20,586 nt of DNA, taken from positions 1-20,586 of the forward strand of contig JAJXUC010000060.1 in the NCBI GenBank assembly GCA_021783435.1, in the 5' to 3' direction. The notes under the pieces are model-generated. The model had not been told where the DNA came from. It did not search any database and was given only the letters and a program-made list of their open reading frames with translations. How positions within the stretch are numbered: position 1 is the stretch's first letter; each line of letters starts with the position of its first letter. Below are positions 5,406 through 13,695 of the stretch, one piece after another. Position numbers and translations under genes: made by a program. This DNA comes from Pseudomonadota bacterium (GTDB lineage Bacteria; Pseudomonadota; Gammaproteobacteria; Burkholderiales; Burkholderiaceae).

Positions 5406-7535
5406 GTGACCTACATCCTTTTCGAAGACACGGGCAAACTTGCCACCGGCCGCATCATGAGCCAGGCCGACACCTCGATGCAGGTGGAACTGGCCAGCGG
5501 CAAACGCCAAAAGATCAAGGCCCAGCAAGCACTGTTGCCGTTCGACGCGCCCGCACCGCATGAGTTGCTGGCTTGGGCGCAGGCGCAGCAGGATGGCATC
5601 GAGCTCGACTTGCTGTGGGAGTTTGCGCCGGAAGACGAATTCGGCTTCGGCGTGGTGGCGGCGGATTATTACGGTGGCAAACCCACGCCGCAACAGCAGG
5701 CCGCCGTGCTGCTGCGCCTGCACGGCGCACCGCACTACTTCCAACGCCGTGGCAAGGGGCTGTTCCGCAAAGCCAGCCAGGAGACGGTGCAGGCGGCGCT
5801 GGCCGGCATGGCGCGCAAGGAGGCGCAGCAACGACAGATCGAGGCCGATGCGCAAGCCCTGGCGAACGGCCACTGCCCCGATGCCATTGCCGCCAAGCTC
5901 TACGCCCTGCTGTTCAAGCCCGACAAGAACGGTGTGGAATACAAGACCCTGGCGCAGGCGGTGAAGCAAAGCGGCCATGGCGCGCTGCATTTGCTGCGGG
6001 CGGCGGGAGCCATTGCGTCGCCCTGGCATTTCCATATGCAACGTTTTTTGCTGGAGCATTTCCCCAAGGGCACCGGTTTCGCCGATCTGCCGCTGTCGAC
6101 GCCCGACGTCGGGGATTTGCCGCTGGCTGAGGTGCAGGCGTTTTCCATCGACGATTCCGCGACGACCGAGATCGATGACGCGCTGTCGGTGCAGCGACTG
6201 GACGGTGGTGGCGTGGTGCTTGGCATTCACATCGCCGCGCCGGCGCTGGCCCTGGCACGCGACAGCGCCTGGGACCAGGCGGCGCGCGCGCGCATGTCCA
6301 CCGTCTACATGCCCGGCGACAAGATCACCATGCTGCCCGAGGCGCTGGTGCAGAGCTTCACCCTGGCCGAAGGCAGCAGCCGCCCAGCCGTCAGCCTCTA
6401 TGTCACACTGGACGCGAACCTCGCCGTGCAGAGCCACGAGACGCGGGTGGAGCGCGTGCCGATTGCCGCCAACCTGCGCCACGATCTGCTGGACGCCGCA
6501 GTGACGGAAGATGCCCTGAACGGCGTCGACCCGGCACCCGACCTGGCCTTCGCCACAGAGCTGGCCCTGCTCTGGCGCATCGCCAACAAACTCAAGAGTG
6601 GACGTGAAGCCGTGCGCGGCCGGCCGGAGCGCCCGGGCGGGGTGGACTACAGCTTTCGCGTCACCGGCCTGGAGCAGGGGGAGGACGCAGCGCGGGTGGA
6701 CATCGTGCCGCGCCGCCGCGGCGCGCCGCTGGACCTCATCGTCGCCGAGCTCATGATTCTGGCCAACGCCACCTGGGGCGGCTGGCTGGCCGAACTGGGA
6801 CTGCCCGGCATTTACCGCAGCCAAAGCGGCATGGGTGCCAACCTGCGCACCCGCATGGGCACCAAGCCGGCACCGCACCAGGGCTTGGGCGTGGCCCAGT
6901 ACGCCTGGTGCACCTCGCCGCTGCGGCGCTACACCGACCTGGTGAACCAGGGGCAGATCATCGCCGCCGCGCGCCATGGCCGCACTGCCTTGCTCGCGGT
7001 GCCCTACAAGCCAAAGGATGCGCAACTCTTCGCCATCGTCGGCGCCTTCGAAGACGCCTACAAGGCCTATGCCGACTTCCAGAACGGCATGGAACGCTAC
7101 TGGACCCTGCGCTATCTGCAACAGGAAGGCATTGGCGAGCGCGAAGCCGCTGTGCTGCGCGACGGGTTGGTGCGGGTGGACGGCCTGCCGCTGGTGCTGC
7201 AGGCGCAGGGAGCGCAGGACCAGCCGCGCGGCACCCGCGTGCGCGTGCAGTTCGGTCAACCCGACCTGATCACACTGGAGCAGCCGTGCAAGGTGGTCGA
7301 GGTGCTGCGCGACATGGCCGCGACCGGCGGGGAAGCAGTGCAGGTGGATGAACCAGCCGAGGAGGACGACGCTGCCGCCCTCGCCACGGGCCTACACCTG
7401 GCCGTGGACGAAGCCGAGGCAGAAACCGAGGTCGCCGCCGAGGCGGGCGCCGATACGGCCGTGAGCGACACCACCGGAATCGCGGAGGCGGCCAAGGATG
7501 CAAACGCCGCCGACGCGTCCCCAGCCACAGCCTGA
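5406..7535 (+). CDS. RNB-domain exoribonuclease (RNase II/R family)
   Basis: This 709-residue protein has a GTG start (TYILFEDTGKLATGRIM follows), chosen because the N-terminal YxLFEDxGK...G segment is typical of betaproteobacterial RNB proteins. The next in-frame ATG, at residue 18, would cut into it. The RNB catalytic core is IDDSATTEIDDALS at about 248-261, where Asp249, Asp257 and Asp258 match metal-binding aspartates of RNase II and Glu255 stands where RNase II has Asp. The conserved C-terminal core WCTSPLRRYTDLVNQGQI (about 502-519) is present, followed by a possible S1-like fold near 600-635. The enzyme should degrade RNA processively from the 3' end in the cytoplasm. Residues about 638-709 form an Ala/Glu/Asp-rich, probably disordered tail. 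The gene follows the esterase with a 21-base gap. Whether to call it rnb or rnr is unclear, so no symbol is given. Confidence 0.9.
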   Translation: MTYILFEDTGKLATGRIMSQADTSMQVELASGKRQKIKAQQALLPFDAPAPHELLAWAQAQQDGIELDLLWEFAPEDEFGFGVVAADYYGGKPTPQQQAAVLLRLHGAPHYFQRRGKGLFRKASQETVQAALAGMARKEAQQRQIEADAQALANGHCPDAIAAKLYALLFKPDKNGVEYKTLAQAVKQSGHGALHLLRAAGAIASPWHFHMQRFLLEHFPKGTGFADLPLSTPDVGDLPLAEVQAFSIDDSATTEIDDALSVQRLDGGGVVLGIHIAAPALALARDSAWDQAARARMSTVYMPGDKITMLPEALVQSFTLAEGSSRPAVSLYVTLDANLAVQSHETRVERVPIAANLRHDLLDAAVTEDALNGVDPAPDLAFATELALLWRIANKLKSGREAVRGRPERPGGVDYSFRVTGLEQGEDAARVDIVPRRRGAPLDLIVAELMILANATWGGWLAELGLPGIYRSQSGMGANLRTRMGTKPAPHQGLGVAQYAWCTSPLRRYTDLVNQGQIIAAARHGRTALLAVPYKPKDAQLFAIVGAFEDAYKAYADFQNGMERYWTLRYLQQEGIGEREAAVLRDGLVRVDGLPLVLQAQGAQDQPRGTRVRVQFGQPDLITLEQPCKVVEVLRDMAATGGEAVQVDEPAEEDDAAALATGLHLAVDEAEAETEVAAEAGADTAVSDTTGIAEAAKDANAADASPATA

Positions 7536-7606
7536 TCGATCCGATCACCTCACGGATCAGCCATCGCGTCCGCTGTCACCTGCCTTGTCACGCCAGTCCA
7601 TTGCGC

Positions 7607-8497
7607 ATGCCCTCGTTCCGCGCCATTCGTCTCAGCAAGCTGCAGTGGGCGCTGCTGATTTCGGTGACGGCGCACGCGGCGCTTCTGGCGCTGAAAGTGG
7701 GCGCGCCCGAGACCTTCAATCGTATGTTCGAGGACACCCCGCTGTCGGTGGTGCTGGTGAATCAGTCGTCGGCCGAGGCCCCCGAGAAACCGCAGGCACT
7801 GGCGCAGGTCAATCTAGCCGGCGGAGGTGACGCCGCCAAAGGCCTGGCCACCACACCGCTGCCGGCAACAGCCACCGTGGCCGATGGCAACGCGCTGCAA
7901 AACCAGAGCCGCTCCCAACTGGCGCAGGACGAGCAGAAACAGCGTGAACTCATCACCCAGGTGAAGAGCCAGATGGTGCAGTTGCAGCGGCTGGCCACGC
8001 AACAGACCAAGCCAGCGGCTGCGCAGGCACTGGAAGATCAGCGCAAACGCCTGCTGGATCTGCTCGGCGCCATCGAGCGCCGCATCGACCAACAAAACGC
8101 CAGGCCGCGCCGCCGCTTCGTCGGCCCCAACACCCGCAGCGTGCCGTATGCGCTGTACTACGACCACATGCGGCAAAAAATCGAGCACTTGGGCACGGTT
8201 GATTTTCCGCAACGTGACGGCAGCAAGCTCTACGGCAAACTCATCATGGCCATCACCGTCGATGCCTCCGGGCGACTGCTCAAGAGCGAGGTGGTGCGCG
8301 GCTCGGGCAACCCGCAGCTCGACCGCATGGCGCGGGCCATCGTCAACGCAGCCCAGCCTTACGGACACTTCAGCGCCGCCATGCGGCGCGATGCCGATCA
8401 ACTCGTCATCGTCGCCGGCTTCGACTTCACCCGCGAGGGCGGCCTGGAAACGCACATCCAGGCGCAGCCAGGCCATGACGGCAGCCCTGCGCCATGA
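7607..8497 (+). CDS. TonB-family energy-transducer-like protein
   Basis: This 296-residue protein starts at ATG 7607; an in-frame TTG at 7601 is possible but adds only two residues. A short cytoplasmic start is followed by a membrane anchor LQWALLISVTAHAALLALK (residues about 12-30). A linker contains a Gln/Leu-rich likely coiled coil (about 98-163, including LITQVKSQMVQLQRLATQQ). The C-terminal domain is TonB-like (about 181-278), including YDHMRQKIEHLG, LYGKLIMAITVDASGRLLKS and the signature GSGNPQLDRMARAIV. TonB proteins couple the inner-membrane proton motive force to outer-membrane transport. The usual Pro/Lys-rich linker is replaced by a coiled coil here, and no exbB or exbD lies nearby. 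It may therefore serve a structural or envelope role rather than classical siderophore uptake. The end overlaps aroE by ATGA. Confidence 0.85.
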   Translation: MPSFRAIRLSKLQWALLISVTAHAALLALKVGAPETFNRMFEDTPLSVVLVNQSSAEAPEKPQALAQVNLAGGGDAAKGLATTPLPATATVADGNALQNQSRSQLAQDEQKQRELITQVKSQMVQLQRLATQQTKPAAAQALEDQRKRLLDLLGAIERRIDQQNARPRRRFVGPNTRSVPYALYYDHMRQKIEHLGTVDFPQRDGSKLYGKLIMAITVDASGRLLKSEVVRGSGNPQLDRMARAIVNAAQPYGHFSAAMRRDADQLVIVAGFDFTREGGLETHIQAQPGHDGSPAP

Positions 8498-9417
8498 GCA
8501 GCACAACCCCGTTGACACGCATGCCCATGGCGACGCACCTGCCCGATCTTTACGCCGTGTTCGGCAACCCGGTGGAGCACAGCAAGTCACCCCGCATTCA
8601 TGCCCTGTTCGCGGCGCAATGCGGGCTGAGCTTGCGCTACGACAAGCGGCAGCTTGCGCCGAACGGTTTCGCACAGGGGCTGGGGGCCTTTCGTGCCGAG
8701 GGCGGGTGCGGCTGCAACGTCACGGTACCGTTCAAGTTCGAGGCCGCACGCGCCGCACGCCGCCTGTCGCCACGCGCGGCGCTGGCCGAGGCCGCCAACA
8801 CCCTGGGCTGGGGCGACGACGGCGAACTCTGGGGCGACAACACCGATGGCATCGGCCTGGTGCGGGATCTGACACGCATCCTGGCGCACGCATCCGCAAG
8901 CCCGCAGGAGCCCAATGCCGACGCGCAGGCACTCAAGGGCAAAACGATGTTGCTGCTGGGTGCGGGCGGCGCCGCGAGCGGGGTCCTGGGAACGCTGATC
9001 GCGGCCGGCACGCAAGCCATTGCCGTGTGGAACCGCCATGCCGACAAAGCCCGCCATCTGGTTGCTCGCCATGCCGAAGTCGCACGCGAACAGGACGTGG
9101 CGCTCACGGCCGTGAGCACACCATCGCCGGAATTCGATCTCGTCATCAACGCCACCGCCTCCAGTCTGGGTGGCGCCACGCTGGAACTGCCGCCCGGGGT
9201 GCTGCGCCCCGGCATGTTGGCCTACGACCTGATGTACGCCGCGCAGGCCACGGCCTTCGTTGCCCAGGCCCGCAAGGCCGGCGCCGATGCCCATGATGGC
9301 CTGGGCATGCTGGTGGAACAGGCGGCCGAGAGCTTCCGGCTCTGGCACGGGGTGCGCCCCGATACCGCACCGGTTCTGGCCTCACTGCTGGCCGAGTTGC
9401 ACGGGCCTGCGCTGTAA
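8494..9417 (+). CDS. aroE: Shikimate dehydrogenase (NADP+)
   Basis: AroE reduces 3-dehydroshikimate to shikimate with NADPH, the fourth step of the chorismate pathway for aromatic amino acids and folate, in the cytoplasm. The 307-residue frame starts at the ATG overlapping the upstream stop (ATGA), so translation may be coupled. An ATG at residue 10 or 12 is also possible, since homology only begins near YAVFGNPVEHSKSPRIH (residues 20-36). The substrate site is visible: S30 and S32 of HSKSP, catalytic Lys81 in CNVTVPFK, Asn102 in EAANTLGW, and Asp118 in GDNTDGIGLVRD. The nucleotide-binding loop is GAGGAASG (156-163), followed by VWNRHADKA, where NR is the NADP-type signature. Nothing is missing. 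mtgA follows after about 54 bases, as is common in Burkholderiales. Confidence 0.95.
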   Translation: MSSTTPLTRMPMATHLPDLYAVFGNPVEHSKSPRIHALFAAQCGLSLRYDKRQLAPNGFAQGLGAFRAEGGCGCNVTVPFKFEAARAARRLSPRAALAEAANTLGWGDDGELWGDNTDGIGLVRDLTRILAHASASPQEPNADAQALKGKTMLLLGAGGAASGVLGTLIAAGTQAIAVWNRHADKARHLVARHAEVAREQDVALTAVSTPSPEFDLVINATASSLGGATLELPPGVLRPGMLAYDLMYAAQATAFVAQARKAGADAHDGLGMLVEQAAESFRLWHGVRPDTAPVLASLLAELHGPAL

Positions 9418-9471
9418 GCGCCCTGCCTCCTCGACAACCCCGACTTCTCGCAACCACGCTCCTGTCCTGCC

Positions 9472-10248
9472 ATGGCCGCGTCACGCCAACACTCCAGCTT
9501 GCGCTCCATCCTGTGGCTGTGTTTCTGGGCCGTCATCGTTCTGCAAGGTTATTTCGCCCTGCGCATCGCCCTGTGGACGGTGATCCCGCCATCCAGCACA
9601 GCCTTCATGCGTGCGGCGCAGTTGCGCATTCTCAAGGGCGATCCAGGCGCGTCGCCCATATCGTTTAAGGGTCAGGATCGACAGAGCGCGGCCGAGCATT
9701 GGCTCCATGCGCCTTGGCTGCACGACTGGTTGCCCTACGACCGCATCAGCCCCTGGCTCAAGCGCTCGGCCGTGGCCTCGGAAGACGCCACATTCTTGAC
9801 CAACGACGGTGTCGACTGGACTGCCATCCAGCAAGCCTGGCAGAAAAATCACAGCCGCCGCGATGAGCGTCTGCACCGCATCATCGGCGGTTCGACCATC
9901 ACCCAGCAACTGGCGAAGAACCTGTTTCTCTCACCGCAGCGCAGTTATCTGCGCAAGGCGCAGGAGTTGGTCATCGCCTACATGCTCGAAGGCATCCTGG
10001 GCAAGCGCCGCATCCTGGAGATCTACCTCAACAGCGTGGAATGGGGCGAGGGCATTTATGGCGCCGAGGCGGCCGCGCAGCATTATTTCCATGTGTCGGC
10101 GGCGCGCCTCTCACCATGGCAGGCTGCGCGCCTGGCGGTGATGCTGCCGGCGCCGCGCTTTTTCCAGAACCACCTGTACGGCCCCTACATCAACGCCCGC
10201 ACGGGGGTAATCGCCGCTCGCGCCTATCAGGTGCAAATTCCACGCTGA
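9472..10248 (+). CDS. mtgA: Monofunctional peptidoglycan glycosyltransferase
   Basis: MtgA polymerises lipid II into glycan strands at the outer face of the inner membrane and lacks a transpeptidase domain. The 258-residue length is normal. A signal anchor lies at about residues 10-38 (SILWLCFWAVIVLQGYFALR). The glycosyltransferase-51 motifs are in order: VASEDATF with catalytic Glu104, GGSTITQQLAKNLFL (about 141-155), KAQELVIAYMLEGILGKRRI, EIYLNSVEWGEGIYGAEAAA, and ARLAVMLPAPRFF. All key residues are present. It follows aroE on the same strand and converges with hemL, with 17 bases between the two stop codons. Confidence 0.95.
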   Translation: MAASRQHSSLRSILWLCFWAVIVLQGYFALRIALWTVIPPSSTAFMRAAQLRILKGDPGASPISFKGQDRQSAAEHWLHAPWLHDWLPYDRISPWLKRSAVASEDATFLTNDGVDWTAIQQAWQKNHSRRDERLHRIIGGSTITQQLAKNLFLSPQRSYLRKAQELVIAYMLEGILGKRRILEIYLNSVEWGEGIYGAEAAAQHYFHVSAARLSPWQAARLAVMLPAPRFFQNHLYGPYINARTGVIAARAYQVQIPR

Positions 10249-10265
10249 GGCACGGGCAACGGTAC

Positions 10266-11552
10266 TCAGGCCTGGCCAAGCTGCGCAAAAGCTGCGTCGG
10301 CCGCGTCGAGCGTGGCGGCAATGACGTCGGGCCCATGCGCGGCAGACAGGAAGCCCGCCTCGTACATGCTGGGGGCGAGATAGACCCCGCGGTCGAGCAT
10401 GGCGTGGAAAAAACGCTTGAAAATTTCGACATCGGCGTTGGCAACGTCGGGGTAGTTGCGCGGCAAGCTGTCGGTGAAATAAAAGCCGAACATGCCGCCC
10501 TCACTGTCCGTGCGCAAGGTGACGCCATGGCGCGCCGCCGCGGCATCCAGCCCCTGCATCAGTTGTCGGGTGGCCGCGGCGAGGCGGTCGTAGAAGCCTG
10601 GACGCTGGACGATGCGCAACTGCGCCATCCCGGCGGCCACAGCCACCGGGTTGCCTGACAGCGTGCCAGCCTGGTAGACATTGCCCAGCGGCGACAGCTT
10701 GTGCATCACATCGGCTCGGCCGCCAAAAGCCGCCAGCGGCATGCCGCCGCCGATCACCTTGCCCATCACCACCAGATCAGGCCGGATGCCGTACACCTGC
10801 TGGGCACCGCCCAACGCAACGCGAAAGCCGGTCATCACCTCGTCCCACACCAGCAGCGCGCCATGCTCGGTGCACAGCTCCCGCAGGCGGCGGTGCCAGG
10901 CGGCATCGCCGCGGATGAAGTTCATGTTGCCGGCAATGGGCTCGACCATGACGCAGGAAATCTCGGGCCCGCGCGCTGCGAACAAGGCTTCGATCTGCGC
11001 AATGTTGTTGAACTCCAGCACCAGGGTGTGCTTGGCCAGATCGGCCGGCACCCCGCCGGAACTCGGGTTGCCGAACGTGAGCAGGCCTGAACCGGCCTTC
11101 ACCAGCAGGCTGTCGGCGTGGCCGTGGTAGCAACCCTCGAATTTGACGATGGCGTCGCGCCCGGTGAAACCCCGTGCCAGACGGATGGCGCTCATCCCGG
11201 CCTCGGTGCCGCTGGAGACCAGGCGCACCATGTCCACGGCCGGCATGAGCTTGCAAATCGCCTCGGCCATCTCGATTTCGTCAGCCGTTGGCGCGCCGAA
11301 GCTCAACGAGCGGGTGGCGGCGCGCTGGACGGCCTCAATCACTTCGGGATGGGCATGGCCAGCGATCATCGGCCCCCAAGAGCCGATGTAGTCGATGAAA
11401 CGCGTGCCCTCGGCGTCGATCATGTAGGCGCCTTCGGCGCGGTCGATGAAGCGCGGCACGCCACCCACTTGGCGAAAGGCGCGCACGGGGGAGTTCACCC
11501 CGCCTGGAATGGTGCGCTGAGCGCGGTCAAAAAGTTGGGGGTTGCTGGGCAT
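10266..11552 (-). CDS. hemL: Glutamate-1-semialdehyde 2,1-aminomutase
   Basis: HemL converts glutamate-1-semialdehyde to 5-aminolevulinate, the first committed tetrapyrrole precursor of the C5 pathway for heme, using pyridoxal phosphate in the cytoplasm. The 428-residue length matches the family. Conserved blocks are seen in order: [12 protein letters not shown] (15-26), [17 protein letters not shown] (55-71), [15 protein letters not shown] (113-127), [13 protein letters not shown] (138-150), the WDEVMTGFR aspartate block (236-244), and [17 protein letters not shown] with the cofactor-binding Lys265. [10 protein letters not shown] also fits. The gene lies downstream of the thiD-like gene on the same strand with a 74-base gap, so the two may be co-transcribed. 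Confidence 0.96.
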   Translation of the reverse strand: MPSNPQLFDRAQRTIPGGVNSPVRAFRQVGGVPRFIDRAEGAYMIDAEGTRFIDYIGSWGPMIAGHAHPEVIEAVQRAATRSLSFGAPTADEIEMAEAICKLMPAVDMVRLVSSGTEAGMSAIRLARGFTGRDAIVKFEGCYHGHADSLLVKAGSGLLTFGNPSSGGVPADLAKHTLVLEFNNIAQIEALFAARGPEISCVMVEPIAGNMNFIRGDAAWHRRLRELCTEHGALLVWDEVMTGFRVALGGAQQVYGIRPDLVVMGKVIGGGMPLAAFGGRADVMHKLSPLGNVYQAGTLSGNPVAVAAGMAQLRIVQRPGFYDRLAAATRQLMQGLDAAAARHGVTLRTDSEGGMFGFYFTDSLPRNYPDVANADVEIFKRFFHAMLDRGVYLAPSMYEAGFLSAAHGPDVIAATLDAADAAFAQLGQA

Positions 11553-11626
11553 GGCGACGGCAAGAACATGCCGCCCGGGCTGGACGGCTGATTGGGAGAG
11601 CGAGGATGACGCTGGAGGCCTGCTGC

Positions 11627-12490
11627 TTACTGCAGACCCACCGGAGAGATGGAGTCGTCGTCATCGGGGCTGGTCTGGGCCCAGAAGAAACGGTCGGGAA
11701 CGAGATGCCCCATGCCCGGGCGGTAGGCAAAATCCAGGCTCTGGTCGAGAAACTCCAGCCCTTCATGCACCGCCCGGTCGAGCTTGGCGCCCGTGCCCAG
11801 CAACGCGGCCACGGCGGCCGAAAGCGTATCGCCGGCACCGGAAAAACCCGCATCGAACATCTCGAAGCGCTCGCGCAGCAATTGGCGGCGCGGGCTGAGG
11901 AGCAGGTTCTCCACATGGTTTTCAGGCACCAGAATCCCAGTCACCAGCAGGTATTGCACACCCATGCCCTGGGCTTGATGCATCAGCGCCTCGGGCGTGG
12001 GCGGATCTTCGCGCTCGACGTCGGGAAACAGGAACTGGGTGAGGGCCGTGACATTGCCGCACAACACACGGGTCTGCGGCAGCACCAGCTCATGCATGGC
12101 CTTGATGTATTCCTCAGTCTGGCTTTCGTCGAATGCCTGCAGGTTGCCGACATAGGTGACCAGCGGCACCTGGGAGTAATCGGCCAAGAGCTCGGCCACG
12201 GCGCTGACCACTTCGACACTGCCGAGGAAACCCACTTTCCAGGAGGCCAGTTCCACGTCCTCCAGGACGGCACGCGCCTGCTCGATCACGGCGTCGGCCT
12301 CGATCTCGACGATATCGAAAATCTCGGCCGTGTCGCGCACCCAGATCGACGTCGTGACCGGCAAGGCGTGGCAGCCGACGGCGGCGCAAACCGCCTGGTC
12401 CGCAGCCAGCCCTGCCGCGCCACTGGGGTCGGCGGCGTTGAAAGCCATCACGGCTGGGGGAGATTCTGGTGCTTCGGTCGGATTGGGCAT
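11627..12490 (-). CDS. Divergent ThiD-like hydroxymethylpyrimidine kinase family protein
   Basis: This 287-residue ribokinase-fold protein has the length and layout of ThiD, which phosphorylates hydroxymethylpyrimidine and its monophosphate in thiamin synthesis. The opening [20 protein letters not shown] (15-34) matches the ThiD start (AGSDPSGGAGIQAD), [19 protein letters not shown] matches the KIGML segment, and the tail [12 protein letters not shown] matches the GHGIGP..HFHAW end. Three usual ThiD features differ. The substrate motif with QNT is replaced by TTSIWVRDT (46-54). The phosphate-binding N-x-x-E is NVTA (146-149), without Glu. The ThiD GTGC loop is GAGD (218-221), which resembles the general ribokinase (PfkB) pattern with a catalytic Asp. 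It may still be ThiD or may act on another small alcohol. The gene is divergent from rubredoxin and upstream of hemL. Confidence 0.75.
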   Translation of the reverse strand: MPNPTEAPESPPAVMAFNAADPSGAAGLAADQAVCAAVGCHALPVTTSIWVRDTAEIFDIVEIEADAVIEQARAVLEDVELASWKVGFLGSVEVVSAVAELLADYSQVPLVTYVGNLQAFDESQTEEYIKAMHELVLPQTRVLCGNVTALTQFLFPDVEREDPPTPEALMHQAQGMGVQYLLVTGILVPENHVENLLLSPRRQLLRERFEMFDAGFSGAGDTLSAAVAALLGTGAKLDRAVHEGLEFLDQSLDFAYRPGMGHLVPDRFFWAQTSPDDDDSISPVGLQ

Positions 12491-12617
12491 GATGGGTTCG
12501 GGTGATGAAACAAATCGGGGCGGCCAAACCCACAGCCGCGCTTGGTATGCAAGACACCACAGCCCTGCACAACCTCTCCATAGAATGATTGAATCTTATG
12601 CCAGAGGGCGATACGCT
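12491..12617. promoter_or_regulatory. Divergent intergenic region thiD-like / rubredoxin
   Basis: These 127 bases separate two outward-facing genes, so promoters for both should lie here. On the plus strand TAGAAT (12581-12586) could be a -10 box 37 bases before the rubredoxin start, but no good -35 precedes it. On the minus strand TTGTGC and CATACC stand 17 bases apart (about 12544-12572) and are a weak candidate for the thiD-like gene. These assignments are inferences from spacing only. Confidence 0.3.
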
Positions 12618-12797
12618 GTGACACAACCTGACTGCAAAACCTGGATGTGCTTGATCTGCGGCTTTATTTATAACGAAGAAGTGGGCCATCCGGAAAGTGG
12701 CCTGGCCGCTGGCACACGCTGGACAGACATTCCGATGAACTGGACTTGTCCTGAGTGCGGGGCACGCAAGGATGATTTTGAAATGGTGCAGATCTAA
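12618..12797 (+). CDS. Rubredoxin
   Basis: This is a 59-residue, single-iron electron carrier of the usual rubredoxin size. The GTG start at 12618 (VTQPDCKTW) is preceded nine bases upstream by AGAGGG (12603-12608). The longer frame from ATG 12585 adds a non-homologous lead without a better site. Iron ligands are the two CxxC pairs, Cys11/Cys14 in MCLICGFIY and Cys44/Cys47 in WTCPECGARKDDFE. The conserved aromatic and Gly residues around them are intact. Rubredoxins pass electrons to oxygenases, to oxygen- or peroxide-reducing enzymes, or in stress defence; the partner here is unknown. A gap of 87 bases separates it from pilG on the same strand. Rubredoxin beside the pilus chemosensory genes is a recurrent arrangement in betaproteobacteria, as I recall. 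Confidence 0.93.
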   Translation: MTQPDCKTWMCLICGFIYNEEVGHPESGLAAGTRWTDIPMNWTCPECGARKDDFEMVQI

Positions 12798-12884
12798 CTT
12801 CCGATCCCAAGCAGCTTTGCGTCTTGACCCCTGCGCGCAGGTTCCTGTGCTTGTTCATCACCGCATATTTTCTGGAGACCCTGC

Positions 12885-13295
12885 TTGAGCACGGCCAATG
12901 GTTCATTCAAGGTGTTGGTGGTCGACGACAGCAACACCATTCGTCGCAGCGCGGAAATTTTCCTGAAACAGGCTGGCTACCAGGTGCTGCTGTCAGAAGA
13001 TGGATTCGACGCCCTGTCAAAAGTCAACGACACCTTGCCGGACTTGATTTTCTGCGACATCCTGATGCCGCGCCTCGACGGTTATCAGACCGTGGCCATC
13101 ATCAAGCGCAGCCCTCGTCATGCCGGCATCCCCGTGATCATGCTGTCGTCGAAGGACGGGGTGTTCGACAAGGCACGCGGCAAGATGGTGGGCGCAGAGG
13201 CCTACCTCACCAAACCCTTCACCAAAGACCAACTGCTCCAGGCGGTCGATCAATATCGCAACACTCCCTCTGGCGCCAGCGCCGCACACCCATGA
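12885..13295 (+). CDS. pilG: Twitching motility response regulator PilG
   Basis: This 136-residue, single-domain receiver resembles Pseudomonas PilG, which promotes pilus extension as an output of the Pil-Chp system. It starts at TTG 12885 (STANGSFKVLVVDDS), with GGAG eight bases upstream; there is no in-frame ATG that keeps the first beta strand. Acidic pocket residues are Asp14/Asp15, the phosphoacceptor is Asp58 in FCDILMPRLDGYQT, Ser88 lies in VIMLSSKDG, and Lys110 lies in LTKPFTKDQLL. The DGYQTVAIIKRS and DKARGKMVG strings are PilG-like. It overlaps pilH by ATGA, so the two are translationally coupled. Its expected kinase is the PilL-type protein at 16552. Confidence 0.92.
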   Translation: MSTANGSFKVLVVDDSNTIRRSAEIFLKQAGYQVLLSEDGFDALSKVNDTLPDLIFCDILMPRLDGYQTVAIIKRSPRHAGIPVIMLSSKDGVFDKARGKMVGAEAYLTKPFTKDQLLQAVDQYRNTPSGASAAHP

Positions 13296-13657
13296 GCATC
13301 CAAAAAATTCTGGTCGTCGACGACTCCCGCACCGAGCTCTACTTTCTTTCCGATTTGCTGAGCAAAAATGGGTACACCGTGAGCACCGCCGAAAACGGCG
13401 AGCAGGCCATGAGCGCGATGGCAGCGGACAAGCCCGATCTGATTCTGATGGATGTGGTGATGCCAGGCCAGAACGGCTTTCAGCTCACTCGCCAAATCAC
13501 TCGCAACCCGGCGTACAGCGATGTTCCTGTGATCATCTGCACCAGCAAAAATCAGGAGACCGACAAGCTCTGGGCCATGCGCCAGGGCGCTCGCGACTTC
13601 GTCACCAAGCCCGTGGATCCGCATGATCTGTTGAGCAAGATCATGGCGCTGTCCTGA
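13292..13657 (+). CDS. pilH: Twitching motility response regulator PilH
   Basis: This 121-residue receiver-only protein starts at the ATG overlapping the pilG stop. It resembles PilH, which counteracts PilG and favours pilus retraction, or acts as a phosphate sink. Residues: Asp10/Asp11 in ILVVDDSRTE, phosphoacceptor Asp54 in LILMDVVMPGQNGFQLTRQI, Thr in CTSKNQETDKLW, and the terminal VTKPVDPHDLL. The string QETDKLWAMRQGARDFVTKP is closely like PilH proteins (QETDK.W..RQGA). It has no DNA-binding domain. It is followed 38 bases later by pilI. Confidence 0.93.
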   Translation: MSIQKILVVDDSRTELYFLSDLLSKNGYTVSTAENGEQAMSAMAADKPDLILMDVVMPGQNGFQLTRQITRNPAYSDVPVIICTSKNQETDKLWAMRQGARDFVTKPVDPHDLLSKIMALS

Positions 13658-13695
13658 GCCGCGCCATCGCACACCCTTGCCCCTCAGTCCAAAAC

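Noticed and set aside
5388..7259. Minus-strand open frame of 623 codons
   Set aside because: It is the antisense shadow of the RNB exoribonuclease. Its His/Gln/Gly-rich composition is typical of an antisense reading of a high-GC gene.
10245..10269. CTGAG/CTCAG inverted repeat covering both stops of mtgA and hemL as a bidirectional terminator
   Set aside because: Only five pairs with a 15-base loop and no T-run on either side, so it is too weak to call.
12885..13657. pilG and pilH as one two-receiver fusion
   Set aside because: They are in different frames, with pilG ending at TGA 13293-13295 and pilH starting at the overlapping ATG. This is coupling rather than fusion.
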